Below, in pieces: positions 9,276-19,069 of a stretch of 64,000 nt of DNA. The position numbers and the translations under genes are program-made. Source of the DNA: Cytophagales bacterium (lineage in GTDB: Bacteria; Bacteroidota; Bacteroidia; Cytophagales; Cyclobacteriaceae); NCBI GenBank assembly GCA_022360055.1, contig JAKSDO010000187.1, positions 124,001 through 188,000 of the forward strand, in the 5' to 3' direction. Under the pieces are notes generated by a model, which saw nothing but the letters and a program-made list of their open reading frames with translations, made no database searches and was not told where the DNA came from. Numbering within the stretch: the first letter of the stretch is position 1; each line of letters begins with the position of its first letter.

Positions 9276-12200
9276 ATGAGGCGAAGCGGCATATGTGGAA
9301 TTCTAATCGTATTTGTATGGTTTGCTTGTGAAGAGAAAACACAAACACTTTTTTCAAGGATTTCGCCAAAACAATCCGGTGTGATGTTCTCAAACGTAAT
9401 TGAGAGCAGCAATGATTTCAATATTTTCAGCTACCGAAATTTTTATAATGGCGGCGGTGTCGCTATTGGAGATATAAATAACGACGACCTGCCGGATGTT
9501 TACCTGATTTCCAATATGGAATCAAATAAGCTGTACCTGAACAAAGGGGATCTGAAATTTGAAGATATTACGGATAAAGCCAACACCGGCGGGACAAAAG
9601 CCTGGAGTACAGGTGTCGTGTTTATCGATATTAACAGTGATGGTTTCCTTGATATTTATGTATGCAATGCCGGCTATCAACCCTCCAAAAGCAATCAGGA
9701 AAATGAGCTTTTTATTAATAACGGCGATCTGACATTCATCGAGAAAGCCGAGGAATACGGATTAAATCATGATGGCTATACGACACACGCAGCCTTCTTT
9801 GACTATGATACGGACGGAGATTTGGACGTATATATTTTGAATAACAGTTTCATGCCTGTAAATACATTGAATTACAGCAATCAAAGGAAACTTGCAGCAG
9901 AAAACTGGCCGGTAAAAGATTTTCTAAAAGGAGGAGGGGATAAACTGTATAAAAATGAGAACGGATTTTATACTGACGTAACAAAGGAGGCCGGAATCTA
10001 CAGCAGCCTTATCGGATTTGGCCTTGGAGTAACTGTCGGAGATGTCAATGGAGATCACCTGCCGGACATGTATATATCCAATGATTTTTTCGAGCGAGAC
10101 TATCTCTATATAAACAATGGGGACGGAACCTTTAGCGAGGAAATCGAGCATAGAATGGGGCATATCAGTCTTGCTTCAATGGGAGCGGATATGGCCGATA
10201 TCAACAATGACGGGTTCCCTGAGATCTTTGTATCGGAGATGCTTCCGGATGAAGAAAAACGTCTCAAAACCGAGGTGCTTTTCGAAAACTACCCAAATTA
10301 CCATATGAAGCTTCAAAGAGGGTTTTATCACCAGTACATGCATAACACGCTGCAGTTGAACAATGGAGACAATTCCTTTAGTGAGATAGCCTGGTATAGC
10401 GGAGTGGCTGCCAGCGATTGGAGTTGGGGGGCCTTGATGTTCGACACAGACAACGATGGCTTTCGGGATATCTATGTGTGCAACGGAACATTTCAGGATG
10501 TAACCAATCAGGATTTTATCACCTTCTTTGCGGATGAAGTTGTACAGAAGATGGCCTTAACCGGGGAAAAAGAAGAAATGGAGTATGTGATGCAAAGAAT
10601 GCCCTCCAACAAGCAATACAACCGGCTTTTCTCAAATAATACCGATCTTACATTTACCGAAGCAGGAACTGAAAGCGGCTTCGACATTAAATCATTTTCG
10701 AATGGGGCGGCCTACGGGGATTTGGATAATGACGGCGATCTTGATCTTGTAGTAAACAATTTAAACCAGGAAGCCTTCCTGTATGAAAACAACAGCGAAG
10801 CGATCTCAAATAATCATTTTATTTCAATCAAGCTGATCGGAGAAGATAAAAACACATACGCGATTGGTTCAAACATCCGTGTTTACTCCAATAAAAGTAC
10901 TTTCAATTCCTACCTGATGCCATCAAGAGGCTTTCAATCCTCCATCGATTATAAAGTGGTTATTGGCATAGGAAACAACACTTCGATCGACTCTGTGGTG
11001 GTTATTTGGCCGGATAAAAATAAAAGTAAACTATTGCGGCCCTCAATTGATACAACATTTGTAATTAGCCATAAAAATTCAAAGACCCTGGATGATCCGA
11101 ATGAATACCAAACCGAAATGGCTAACGAGTTTGTAAAAGAAATTGAAAATGGATTTGACAAACATACCGAAGATGAATACATAGATTTTTTGCAGGAAGG
11201 ATTGGTCATAAAAATGCTTTCAAGAGAGGGGCCGGCAGGAGATGTTGGCGATCTGAACGGAGACGGGAAAGCAGATGTCCTGATTGGAGGCGCCAGGGGT
11301 CAAAGCGCTCGGGTTTATATCAGATATAAATCCGGGTTTATGGTCAAACCAAATTCAATCCTTGCTTCCGATGCCCATTTCGAAGATACTTCGGTCGAAT
11401 TATTCGATGCGGATGCGGATGGCGACCTGGATGCTTTCATCGGATCAGGAGGTAATCATCAACCACAGAATTCCGGTCTGTTACACGACCGGCTGTACTT
11501 CAACGATGGCAGCGGCCTGTTTGGCAGAAGAGCAAATTCTTTGCCTAAAATTGGCTATAATACCTCGGTAGCAAGATCATTTGATATTGATCGGGATGAA
11601 GATCTTGACCTTTTTGTCGGAAGCAGAAGCATTCCAATGAAATATGGCGTCCCCCCTCAAAGTTTCATTTACGAAAACAAAGGAGATGGGAGTTTTAAAG
11701 ACGCTACATTATATTTTGCGCCATTCCTAAAATCCATGGGCATGATTACTAACGCACACTTTGTCAATTTAATTGGAGACAATGATGATGAACTTGTTCT
11801 CATAGGGGAATGGATGAGCCCTGTAATATTGAAAAAGAAGAACAATAAGTTTGAGCGGGTTAATTCTACCTTGGAGAGATACAGTGGCTGGTGGTACGCC
11901 ATTGAATCGGATGATGTCGATAACGATGGTGACCAGGACCTGATCCTTGGAAATCGGGGCGAAAATTTTTATTTCACCGGCTCCCGGGAGGCTCCGGCAA
12001 AATTGTGGCTCTGGGATTTTGATAATAATGGATTTATCGAAAAAATCATCACCAGGCAAATTGATGGCAGAGATGTGACTGTCGCGCTTAAAAAAGAGTT
12101 GACAGAGCAGATTTCAAATCTTTATCAACAAAATTTTACCCATGAAGAGTTTGCCGGAAAATCTATCCAAGATTTGTTTGCTCCCGAATTACTGGAAAGA

Positions 12201-12611
12201 GCGTTAGTCAGATACGGCACATGGTTCAAATCGAGTATCGCTTTCAATGAAGGTAATGGAAATTTCAAAGTGATTCCCCTTCCCGAAAAAGTTCAGTTTT
12301 CCAGTGTAAACGCTATTCTGTCCGTAGACGTTAACAGGGACGGATCCAATGATCTGATCCTGGGAGGAAACAACTCCGAATTCATGCCCCAATATTCAAG
12401 ACTCGATGCGAGTTTTGGTCATCTGTTGATCAATGATGGACGAGGGGCTTTTACTAAACTAAACAATAAGAAATCCGGTTTCTTTGTACAAGGAGATGTC
12501 AGAAATATACTGCCAATTGATATGAATAACAAGGAAGGTTTTCTGGTGCTTCTCAACAACAAAAAACCAAAATTATATGAATTAACCGGGAAGAATCATG
12601 AGCGTAAATAG
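9276..12611 (+). CDS. FG-GAP/VCBS-repeat lipoprotein with ASPIC/UnbV domain (first copy)
   Basis: 1111 residues from the chosen ATG, which opens a lipoprotein signal (GILIVFVWFACEEK). The frame runs back to 9027, but that extension covers the susD terminator. About a dozen calcium-binding DxDxDG-type loops mark FG-GAP repeats making beta-propeller blades (DINSDGFLDIYVC, DYDTDGDLDVYIL, DLDNDGDLDLVVN, DLNGDGKADVLIG, DVDNDGDQDLILG). Between two propeller sets lies an ASPIC/UnbV module (LMPSRGFQSSIDYKVVIGIG ... DSVVVIWPD). Such proteins are usually surface-exposed next to SusCD and are thought to bind or process glycans or proteins; the role is not proven. It overlaps the next, homologous gene by 14 nt. 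Confidence 0.9.
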   Translation: MRRSGICGILIVFVWFACEEKTQTLFSRISPKQSGVMFSNVIESSNDFNIFSYRNFYNGGGVAIGDINNDDLPDVYLISNMESNKLYLNKGDLKFEDITDKANTGGTKAWSTGVVFIDINSDGFLDIYVCNAGYQPSKSNQENELFINNGDLTFIEKAEEYGLNHDGYTTHAAFFDYDTDGDLDVYILNNSFMPVNTLNYSNQRKLAAENWPVKDFLKGGGDKLYKNENGFYTDVTKEAGIYSSLIGFGLGVTVGDVNGDHLPDMYISNDFFERDYLYINNGDGTFSEEIEHRMGHISLASMGADMADINNDGFPEIFVSEMLPDEEKRLKTEVLFENYPNYHMKLQRGFYHQYMHNTLQLNNGDNSFSEIAWYSGVAASDWSWGALMFDTDNDGFRDIYVCNGTFQDVTNQDFITFFADEVVQKMALTGEKEEMEYVMQRMPSNKQYNRLFSNNTDLTFTEAGTESGFDIKSFSNGAAYGDLDNDGDLDLVVNNLNQEAFLYENNSEAISNNHFISIKLIGEDKNTYAIGSNIRVYSNKSTFNSYLMPSRGFQSSIDYKVVIGIGNNTSIDSVVVIWPDKNKSKLLRPSIDTTFVISHKNSKTLDDPNEYQTEMANEFVKEIENGFDKHTEDEYIDFLQEGLVIKMLSREGPAGDVGDLNGDGKADVLIGGARGQSARVYIRYKSGFMVKPNSILASDAHFEDTSVELFDADADGDLDAFIGSGGNHQPQNSGLLHDRLYFNDGSGLFGRRANSLPKIGYNTSVARSFDIDRDEDLDLFVGSRSIPMKYGVPPQSFIYENKGDGSFKDATLYFAPFLKSMGMITNAHFVNLIGDNDDELVLIGEWMSPVILKKKNNKFERVNSTLERYSGWWYAIESDDVDNDGDQDLILGNRGENFYFTGSREAPAKLWLWDFDNNGFIEKIITRQIDGRDVTVALKKELTEQISNLYQQNFTHEEFAGKSIQDLFAPELLERALVRYGTWFKSSIAFNEGNGNFKVIPLPEKVQFSSVNAILSVDVNRDGSNDLILGGNNSEFMPQYSRLDASFGHLLINDGRGAFTKLNNKKSGFFVQGDVRNILPIDMNNKEGFLVLLNNKKPKLYELTGKNHERK

Positions 12612-15600
12612 ATTTGTGAGAAATTCGTATTTAATTGCCGTATTTATATTCGTCATCCTGTTTCAATCCTGTTCCGATACAACGACGCCGCCAAATCGAT
12701 TTGAGTTGCTAACCGGACAATCAACAGGATTATTCTTCATCAACAGCCCGGCTCCATCACAATATTTCAACGCCTTCAATTTTATGTATTTCTATAATGG
12801 AGGAGGCGTGGCCGTTGGCGATTTTAATAATGACGGTTTGCAGGATCTTTATTTTACCGCCAACCTGGCACCCAATAAGATGTTTCTGAACCAGGGAAAC
12901 TTCAAGTTCAAAGATGTGACCCGCGAATCCCGCATGGAAGGGATCGAAGGATGGACAACCGGCACTACGGTCGTGGATATCAACAACGACGGAATGCTGG
13001 ATATTTATGTTTGTCAGATTGGTGAGTACGCCACCGTAAGAGGTAAAAACCAATTATATGTTTGCCAGGGAATTGAAAATGGCATCCCGGTTTATAAAGA
13101 TCTTGCATCGGAGTACGGGATTGATTTTTCAGCTTTCTCAACGCAGGCAAGCTTTTTCGACTATGATCTCGACGGCGATCTGGATATGTTCCTGATGAAT
13201 TATTCCTTACACCAGAACGGTACGTTTGGACAACGATGGACTTTTATCGGTAAACAGCATCCCACTTCAGGAGATCGGCTATTAAAAAATGAACATGGGA
13301 AATATATCGACGTCACAATCGAATCAAATATACACAGTATGGTCATTGGCTACGGCCTGGGAATCGCTACTTCCGATATTGATCTTGATGGCTGGCCCGA
13401 CATTTACATTGGCAACGATTTCCATGAAAACGATTATCTGTACATAAATCAAAAGGATGGGACATTCAAAGAGGTCGTCACGGAACAAATGATGCATACA
13501 AGTAGATTTTCTATGGGTGTGGATATCGGGGATATCAATAATGACGGTTTGAGCGATATCTTTTCACTGGATATGCATCCGGAAGATCCGGTCATTCTTA
13601 AAAGTTCGTTGGGGGAGGATGAACTTGGAGCTTTCAATTTTAAATTGGGATATGGATATAACTATCAATATGCCAGAAATAACCTGCAGATAAACAATGG
13701 TAACGGAACTTTCACGGAAATCGGAATGTATGCTAACGTGCATGCGTCTGATTGGTCCTGGACTCCTTTGTTATTTGACTTCGATCACGACGGGTATAAA
13801 GACCTGTTTATAAGTAATGGGATCCCCAGGAGAATGAACGATATAGACTATATCACCTGGCGTGAAATGAACGAGGATTTCAAATGGAAAGCACAGTTGG
13901 ATAATCTGGCTGAAGAAGATTTGGTTGCCCTGGAACAAATGCCGGAAATAAAGCTCCCTAACAAATTTTATCTGAATCAAAAGAATCTAAGCTTTAAAGA
14001 TATCGCCCCGCAGATCCTAAACAATAAAAATACGTACTCCAATGGGGCGGCATATGCCGACTTTGATAATGACGGAGATCTGGATATCGTTGTCAACAAT
14101 AGTCAGGACAATCCATTCATATATAAAAACCTCACCATTGAGCAGGAGCAGGAGCGTGAGCAAAACAAGTACTTATCGATCGTTTTCAATGGCCCGCCAA
14201 ATAATATAGATGGAATCGGGGCAAAAGTCGCTGTATTCAAAAATAAGGAGATTCTTGTCTATGAAAATTATCCGGTACGCGGATATCAATCCAATGTCCA
14301 AATCGGGACACATGTAGGTCTCGGTGACATTTCGGAACTGGACTCGATAATAGTAATCTGGCCCGATCATAAATTTGAAAAATTAAACGACCTGAATTTC
14401 AACATGCGTCTGGAAGTCAAATATAAAAATGACCTTCCGGATGTCGACTTTCTGAAGCTCAGATTGCCGCAGGAAAAAAATATTGAATTCTCCGATATTT
14501 CTGATGAATCAGGCATCGATTTCAAACACGTGGAAAACCAGTTTGTCGAGTTCAAGAGAGAGCGCCTGATCCCTCAGGCGGTTTCGACGGACGGACCCGC
14601 CCTGGCCATCGGAGATGTAAATTGCGATGGATCGGAAGATGTTTTTATCGGGGGGGCCAAAAGACGCACAAGCGGCATATACATCCAAAATTCAAATGGG
14701 ACTTTTTCAAGAAAACCCGCGGACCTGATCGAGGCCGATGAAACGTTTGAAGACGTAGATGCTGTTTTTGAAGATATTGATAATGATGGAGACCTGGATT
14801 TGGCAGTTGCCTCCGGAGGAAACGAATTCTGGGCCGATTCTGAATTTCTTACACAAAGAATCTATCTTAACGATGGGACCGGGACATTTAACGACAAACT
14901 GACGCTCCCGGGGATTTATATGACGGCCTCGTGCATTCTTCCTCATGATTTCAACGAGGACGGCCTGGTGGACTTTTTTATCGGTGGCCGGGCTGTTCCA
15001 AAAAACTATGGAATCATTCCCAATTCCTATTTGATCGCAAATAAAGGAAATGGTGAATTTGAAAATGTGACCGGAAAAGTAAGCCGGGATCTTTTAAATA
15101 TTGGCCTGGTAAAAGACGGAGCATGGAGCGATATCGATCTGGATGGTGATCAAGACCTGATTTTGGCGACGGAATGGGATGCGGTCAAAATTTTAATAAA
15201 TACTGAAAAGATCTTTGAAGTCAGAAATGTCTCCCTGGATAAAGGCTGGTGGAATTTTATCCTGCCATACGATTTTGATCAGGATGGAGATATGGATATC
15301 CTTGCCGGAAATGCGGGAGAAAACTTAAAATTTAAACCGACTATGGAGCAACCCTTAAAACTTTATTTGAAGGATTTTGATAATGACGGACAACTTGATC
15401 AGGTACTTACTTATTATGTAGGAGGCAGGGAAATCCCGTTTGCCAATTATAAAGAACTCACCAAACAGTTTAAATTCCTCGAAAAAAGATATCCATCCTC
15501 CCGGGAATTAGCGTCTGAACCTTTGAATGAGATCTTTAAAAATCTGAAAGAAGCTGAAGTATTCGAAGTAAATATGCTTTCAAGCGTTTTATTCGAAAAT

Positions 15601-16005
15601 ACGGGAGAGCTGAAATTCATTGCCCGTCGTCTGCCTAAAGAAATTCAGTTTTCATCACTTGAAACAGGGAGCGTTGTAAAATCCGACGAAAATGAATCGA
15701 CAAAAGTAATATTGGGTGGCAATTTTTACGGAGCTAATATAGAAATGGGCCGCAGTGATGCATCCTATGGCCATATACTTACTATATCCAGGGATAATGA
15801 TCTAACGGCCTATCCGCTCGGTGACCTTTCCATCAAAGGTCAGATCAGAAGAATTGCACCCATCCGGATAAAAGACAAAACTTGTTTCTTATTGGCCAGA
15901 AACAATGAATCAATAGTAGCGATTCAACCTTTGACGGACGAATCCCCGAGTCTGATTAGCCTCGTACAAACAGCAAGCTCAAGATATCCGGTGTCCCGGC
16001 AGTAA
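12598..16005 (+). CDS. FG-GAP/VCBS-repeat lipoprotein with ASPIC/UnbV domain (second copy)
   Basis: A 1135-residue homologue of the preceding protein with the same architecture, evidently from an old tandem duplication. It has a lipobox (VILFQSCSDTTT), repeated calcium loops (DFNNDGLQDLYFT, DINNDGMLDIYVC, DFDNDGDLDIVVN, DFDQDGDMDILAG), a central UnbV module (NYPVRGYQSNVQIGTHVGLG ... DSIIVIWPD) and a shared tail motif (DASYGHILTIS). It starts inside the end of the first copy (14-nt overlap), so the two are translationally coupled. The pair is likely exported to the outer surface to work with SusCD. No catalytic motif is recognised. Confidence 0.9.
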   Translation: MSVNRFVRNSYLIAVFIFVILFQSCSDTTTPPNRFELLTGQSTGLFFINSPAPSQYFNAFNFMYFYNGGGVAVGDFNNDGLQDLYFTANLAPNKMFLNQGNFKFKDVTRESRMEGIEGWTTGTTVVDINNDGMLDIYVCQIGEYATVRGKNQLYVCQGIENGIPVYKDLASEYGIDFSAFSTQASFFDYDLDGDLDMFLMNYSLHQNGTFGQRWTFIGKQHPTSGDRLLKNEHGKYIDVTIESNIHSMVIGYGLGIATSDIDLDGWPDIYIGNDFHENDYLYINQKDGTFKEVVTEQMMHTSRFSMGVDIGDINNDGLSDIFSLDMHPEDPVILKSSLGEDELGAFNFKLGYGYNYQYARNNLQINNGNGTFTEIGMYANVHASDWSWTPLLFDFDHDGYKDLFISNGIPRRMNDIDYITWREMNEDFKWKAQLDNLAEEDLVALEQMPEIKLPNKFYLNQKNLSFKDIAPQILNNKNTYSNGAAYADFDNDGDLDIVVNNSQDNPFIYKNLTIEQEQEREQNKYLSIVFNGPPNNIDGIGAKVAVFKNKEILVYENYPVRGYQSNVQIGTHVGLGDISELDSIIVIWPDHKFEKLNDLNFNMRLEVKYKNDLPDVDFLKLRLPQEKNIEFSDISDESGIDFKHVENQFVEFKRERLIPQAVSTDGPALAIGDVNCDGSEDVFIGGAKRRTSGIYIQNSNGTFSRKPADLIEADETFEDVDAVFEDIDNDGDLDLAVASGGNEFWADSEFLTQRIYLNDGTGTFNDKLTLPGIYMTASCILPHDFNEDGLVDFFIGGRAVPKNYGIIPNSYLIANKGNGEFENVTGKVSRDLLNIGLVKDGAWSDIDLDGDQDLILATEWDAVKILINTEKIFEVRNVSLDKGWWNFILPYDFDQDGDMDILAGNAGENLKFKPTMEQPLKLYLKDFDNDGQLDQVLTYYVGGREIPFANYKELTKQFKFLEKRYPSSRELASEPLNEIFKNLKEAEVFEVNMLSSVLFENTGELKFIARRLPKEIQFSSLETGSVVKSDENESTKVILGGNFYGANIEMGRSDASYGHILTISRDNDLTAYPLGDLSIKGQIRRIAPIRIKDKTCFLLARNNESIVAIQPLTDESPSLISLVQTASSRYPVSRQ

Positions 16006-16063
16006 AAAATCTAACATGCCTCGACGTTGACCGATCATCTATTTGACCTCAAAACATCGAATG

Positions 16064-16129
16064 TTTTCCCGGGCAGTTCCGAATTTAGAACCCGGAATTG
16101 CCAGACATAGGAATTCGAGTCCGGGAAAA
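16064..16129. terminator. Nested inverted repeats between convergent genes
   Basis: An inner pair (GGCAGTTCCG 16072-16081 with CGGAATTGCC 16093-16102) lies inside an outer pair (TTTTCCCGG 16064-16072 with CCGGGAAAA 16121-16129). The outer arms give a T-run on either strand. It sits between the FG-GAP gene (+) and exbD (-), so a bidirectional terminator is the simplest reading. Confidence 0.5.
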
Positions 16130-16139
16130 GTAGTGAAAT

Positions 16140-16610
16140 TCATTTGCGCCCTTTCAACTTCCAGCTCGCCGCAAATATGATACGCCGGGCATTCGCTTTT
16201 CTAAGTTCTTGCTTTACATCGGAAACAATTCCCATGGGTACGTTCTCATCTGCCTTTAGCAATACGATGATTTGATCGCGGCTATAGGTCGGCAATTTGT
16301 CCTTTTCCTTCATAATAAAAGGTACAATATCCTTTACATCAATCAGGCGGCCGTCAGCTTCAATTCTAGGCTCCGAACCAAATCTTTCCGAATCGTTCGG
16401 TGTGCCAATACTTATCTGGGTGATCAGGGACTTTTGTTCGATTTGCTTTAATTGTTCGGCCGTCGGGATTTTATATTTCAAATTTTCGTCCGACTTTCTC
16501 AATACCGTTGTAACCATGAAAAAAAACAACAGCATGAAAATGATATCCGGGAGTGCCGCCGTAGAAATAGCAGCTTCCCGATTGGCATGTTTTGTTCTGA
16601 ATACACGCAT
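16140..16610 (-). CDS. exbD: ExbD/TolR-type biopolymer transport protein (second of pair)
   Basis: A 156-residue protein with a short cytoplasmic N-terminus and one membrane helix (ALPDIIFMLLFFFMVTTVL), in which the conserved Asp of the ExbD proton path is present (LPD). A periplasmic domain follows. ExbD works with ExbB and TonB, or equivalents, to carry proton-motive energy to outer-membrane receptors. It begins 2 nt after the other exbD gene ends, as in the usual ExbD-ExbD pairs of Bacteroidota, but no ExbB/MotA-type gene precedes the pair here. Confidence 0.9.
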   Translation of the reverse strand: MRVFRTKHANREAAISTAALPDIIFMLLFFFMVTTVLRKSDENLKYKIPTAEQLKQIEQKSLITQISIGTPNDSERFGSEPRIEADGRLIDVKDIVPFIMKEKDKLPTYSRDQIIVLLKADENVPMGIVSDVKQELRKANARRIIFAASWKLKGRK

Positions 16611-16612
16611 TG

Positions 16613-17164
16613 TTAATTAACTTTGTTCGGTTCGGCTATTGAAATTCTCATTGGAATTCCATCGCGCGCGCGATCATATTTTGCTTTTTGATCGGCCAAT
16701 CGCAAATCCAATGATCTGAACTGTTCGGCTGTCAACCCGACCCGTTCCCCGTAGATTTCATAATAAACCCCCTGTAAAGCATCCATCATTTCGATAAACT
16801 TTTTGTAATGAGTTCCGCGATTCATTTTTAACGAAATAACCGCTTTTTCCGGATTATCCGACAACCCGGGATCTTTCCCGTAGTTGAGAATAAATTCCTT
16901 GACCTCGGCGTGTAACTTTTCCAGGCTTTCAAAGGGCTGATCTTCCACCATAACATTGTTCCTGGAGTTTATTTGAACCTTATACAGATTGCGATCGTGA
17001 ATCAGAGTTTCCGGTGGTTTATCTGAGTGCGGGGGCAATGTGACACTTAGTCCCTGATTGGTTTGTATGGTCGTGGTTACTAAAAAAAATATCAATAAAA
17101 GAAAGGCAATATCTGCCATCGAACTCGAATTGATTTCTGTTTTTTTGCGCTGGAAAAATTTCAT
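16613..17164 (-). CDS. exbD: ExbD/TolR-type biopolymer transport protein (first of pair)
   Basis: 183 residues from the ATG at 17164 (MKFFQRKKTEINSSSMADI). A 26-codon upstream extension to 17242 is possible but reads as non-family sequence. One membrane helix follows (MADIAFLLLIFFLVTTTIQ) with the conserved Asp, then a longer periplasmic domain than its partner (ending AEPNKVN). Pairs of one longer and one shorter ExbD are typical in this phylum. The energising ExbB subunit must be encoded elsewhere. Confidence 0.88.
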   Translation of the reverse strand: MKFFQRKKTEINSSSMADIAFLLLIFFLVTTTIQTNQGLSVTLPPHSDKPPETLIHDRNLYKVQINSRNNVMVEDQPFESLEKLHAEVKEFILNYGKDPGLSDNPEKAVISLKMNRGTHYKKFIEMMDALQGVYYEIYGERVGLTAEQFRSLDLRLADQKAKYDRARDGIPMRISIAEPNKVN

Positions 17165-17639
17165 GGCTTTGATTTTCCATTCATAATCGCAGGCACGTGT
17201 AAAAAGTAACAGATCTTGGTTCATTTTTTTCTTTTTCAGCAACCGATAGAAAAAAAACGGCTAACTCAGGTTTGCCTCCATAGATGGGTATTAACTTAGG
17301 ACAACCGCTATTCAAAACCAACACCATCGGTAGAGTCCCGCACAAGAATTCCCATCCCTTGTCGTGCAAAAGTTTCCTCAAGCGGTTTCGAATGTTTAAT
17401 CCGGAATTATCGCTCCTAAGGGTTTCCGGTCCGGGAAGAAGCAATGTAATTCACGGTGTACCTGAAACGGGCAGCGACAAATTCCGGCTTTCGGGGTGCA
17501 GGCCTGAAAGAGCGGTATAAAATAAAGTCACCCAGCCTCAACGGTAAATAAGTTCCCGCCCAACTGCCTTAAGTATTCTGGCCTGAATGGATTGCGGCAG
17601 TCATTGCCCAAGCTTTCAACTGCTGCATCATTTCCAAAT
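17165..17639. other. Gap between the exbD pair and the AGCS symporter
   Basis: About 475 bp without a supported gene. Short open frames on both strands show no family features; in particular nothing resembles an ExbB/MotA remnant. The exbD promoter should lie near its right half, but I could not pick out boxes. Confidence 0.45.
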
Positions 17640-19016
17640 TCACCGCGCCTTTGCTTCATTTTTCCCATCCAGGTTTTCAAAGTAGAGGACAGCGGCTTTT
17701 TTAATACCGGGAGCGAGCAAAAGCGCGGATATCATGGTAGGAATAGCCATCAACGCATAGACCCCGTCTATAAGATTTATGATGATATTCAGACTTGCCG
17801 TTGCTCCAAAAACGATCGACCCGATATAAAAATAATTGTAAAATGCCTGGTATTTGGTGCCGAATATGAACGCGAAACATTTTGTGCCATAATACGGAAA
17901 AGCAAATAAAGTCGTCATGGAAAATATTGTAATACAAAGTGTTAAAATATAATGACCAACACCTGGAATTCCTATGGCAAATGCTTCGGCCGTCAAAGTG
18001 ATACCGTTTTGATCGCTATCTTTCCAGACTCCCGTGATGATCAGGGCCAATGCCGTCATTGTACAGATGATCATGGTATCAATGACCGGGCCGAGCATGG
18101 CGACCAATCCCTCCCGGACGGGTTCACTTGTCTTGGCCGCTCCGTGAGCCATCGGTGCGGTGCCCAATCCTGCTTCATTGGAAAATGTGCCCCTTTTTAC
18201 ACCAATAATGATCAGGCTGCCTAACGCGCCTCCCAGTAATGCGCTACCGGAAAAAGCATCTTCAAAGATCAACTTTATGCCCGGCCAGATTTGAGTCGGC
18301 GAACTGAAAATGATAAACAAAACCGACCCGACATAAAGCACCGTCATCGATGGGACCAGGCTTCCGGCAACTTTTCCAATCCGTTTGATTCCTCCAAAAA
18401 TCACTGCGGAAGAGATGATCACGAGTACAATCGCAGTGATGAGGTTTGTAGTGAATGATCCCTGTATTCCCAGATCTGCCAACACAATATCCCGGATAGC
18501 CTGGGTATATTGATTTGCCTGAAAAACAGGCAAAACCCCAATCATACCTGCCATAGAGAAAAATACTGCCAACGGCCGCCAGCGCTTCCCCAGTCCTTCG
18601 ACAATCACGTACATCGGGCCGCCTTGTAATTCTCCCCGATCATCGTAGCCACGGTACATCACGGCCAGGGAGCACGTAAAGAATTTTGTAGCCACACCGA
18701 ATAATGCACTTACCCACATCCAGAACATTGCCCCCGGTCCGCCCGTTGCAATGGCTACGGCAACTCCACTAACATTTCCCATCCCGATGGTTGCGGAAAG
18801 GGCCGTAGAAAGCGCCTGGTAATGGTTGATCTGACCCGGCTCGTCGGGATCATCATATTTTCCCAAAAGAATCCTGATGGCATGTCCGAAATATCGGAAC
18901 GGCAGTAATCGGGAATAAATCAAAAAATAAAACCCGCCTCCCAGCAAAAGAATCAGCAAAGGAATTCCCCACATAAAATCGCTAAACGCCGCAGTTGCTT
19001 TTTCTAGATATTCCAA
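17640..19016 (-). CDS. Alanine/glycine:cation symporter (AGCS) family protein
   Basis: An integral inner-membrane symporter that takes up alanine, glycine or related amino acids with sodium. 458 residues from a TTG at 19016, giving an N-terminus (EYLEKATAAFSDFMWGIPLL) of the usual length before the first helix; ATG at 18974 is an alternative. The longest frame (to 19103) would overlap the divergent sigma gene and is not favoured. The AGCS signature is clear: ATIGMGNVSGVAVAIATGGP and GTFSNEAGLGTAPMAHGAAK. About ten hydrophobic segments follow. It is divergent from the second sigma gene with roughly 50 bp between start codons. Confidence 0.92.
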   Translation of the reverse strand: MEYLEKATAAFSDFMWGIPLLILLLGGGFYFLIYSRLLPFRYFGHAIRILLGKYDDPDEPGQINHYQALSTALSATIGMGNVSGVAVAIATGGPGAMFWMWVSALFGVATKFFTCSLAVMYRGYDDRGELQGGPMYVIVEGLGKRWRPLAVFFSMAGMIGVLPVFQANQYTQAIRDIVLADLGIQGSFTTNLITAIVLVIISSAVIFGGIKRIGKVAGSLVPSMTVLYVGSVLFIIFSSPTQIWPGIKLIFEDAFSGSALLGGALGSLIIIGVKRGTFSNEAGLGTAPMAHGAAKTSEPVREGLVAMLGPVIDTMIICTMTALALIITGVWKDSDQNGITLTAEAFAIGIPGVGHYILTLCITIFSMTTLFAFPYYGTKCFAFIFGTKYQAFYNYFYIGSIVFGATASLNIIINLIDGVYALMAIPTMISALLLAPGIKKAAVLYFENLDGKNEAKAR

Positions 19017-19069
19017 ATAGTTTTCGTTTTCTTTGTTTAATCTTTCGAGAGCACAAGGATTATATAAAA

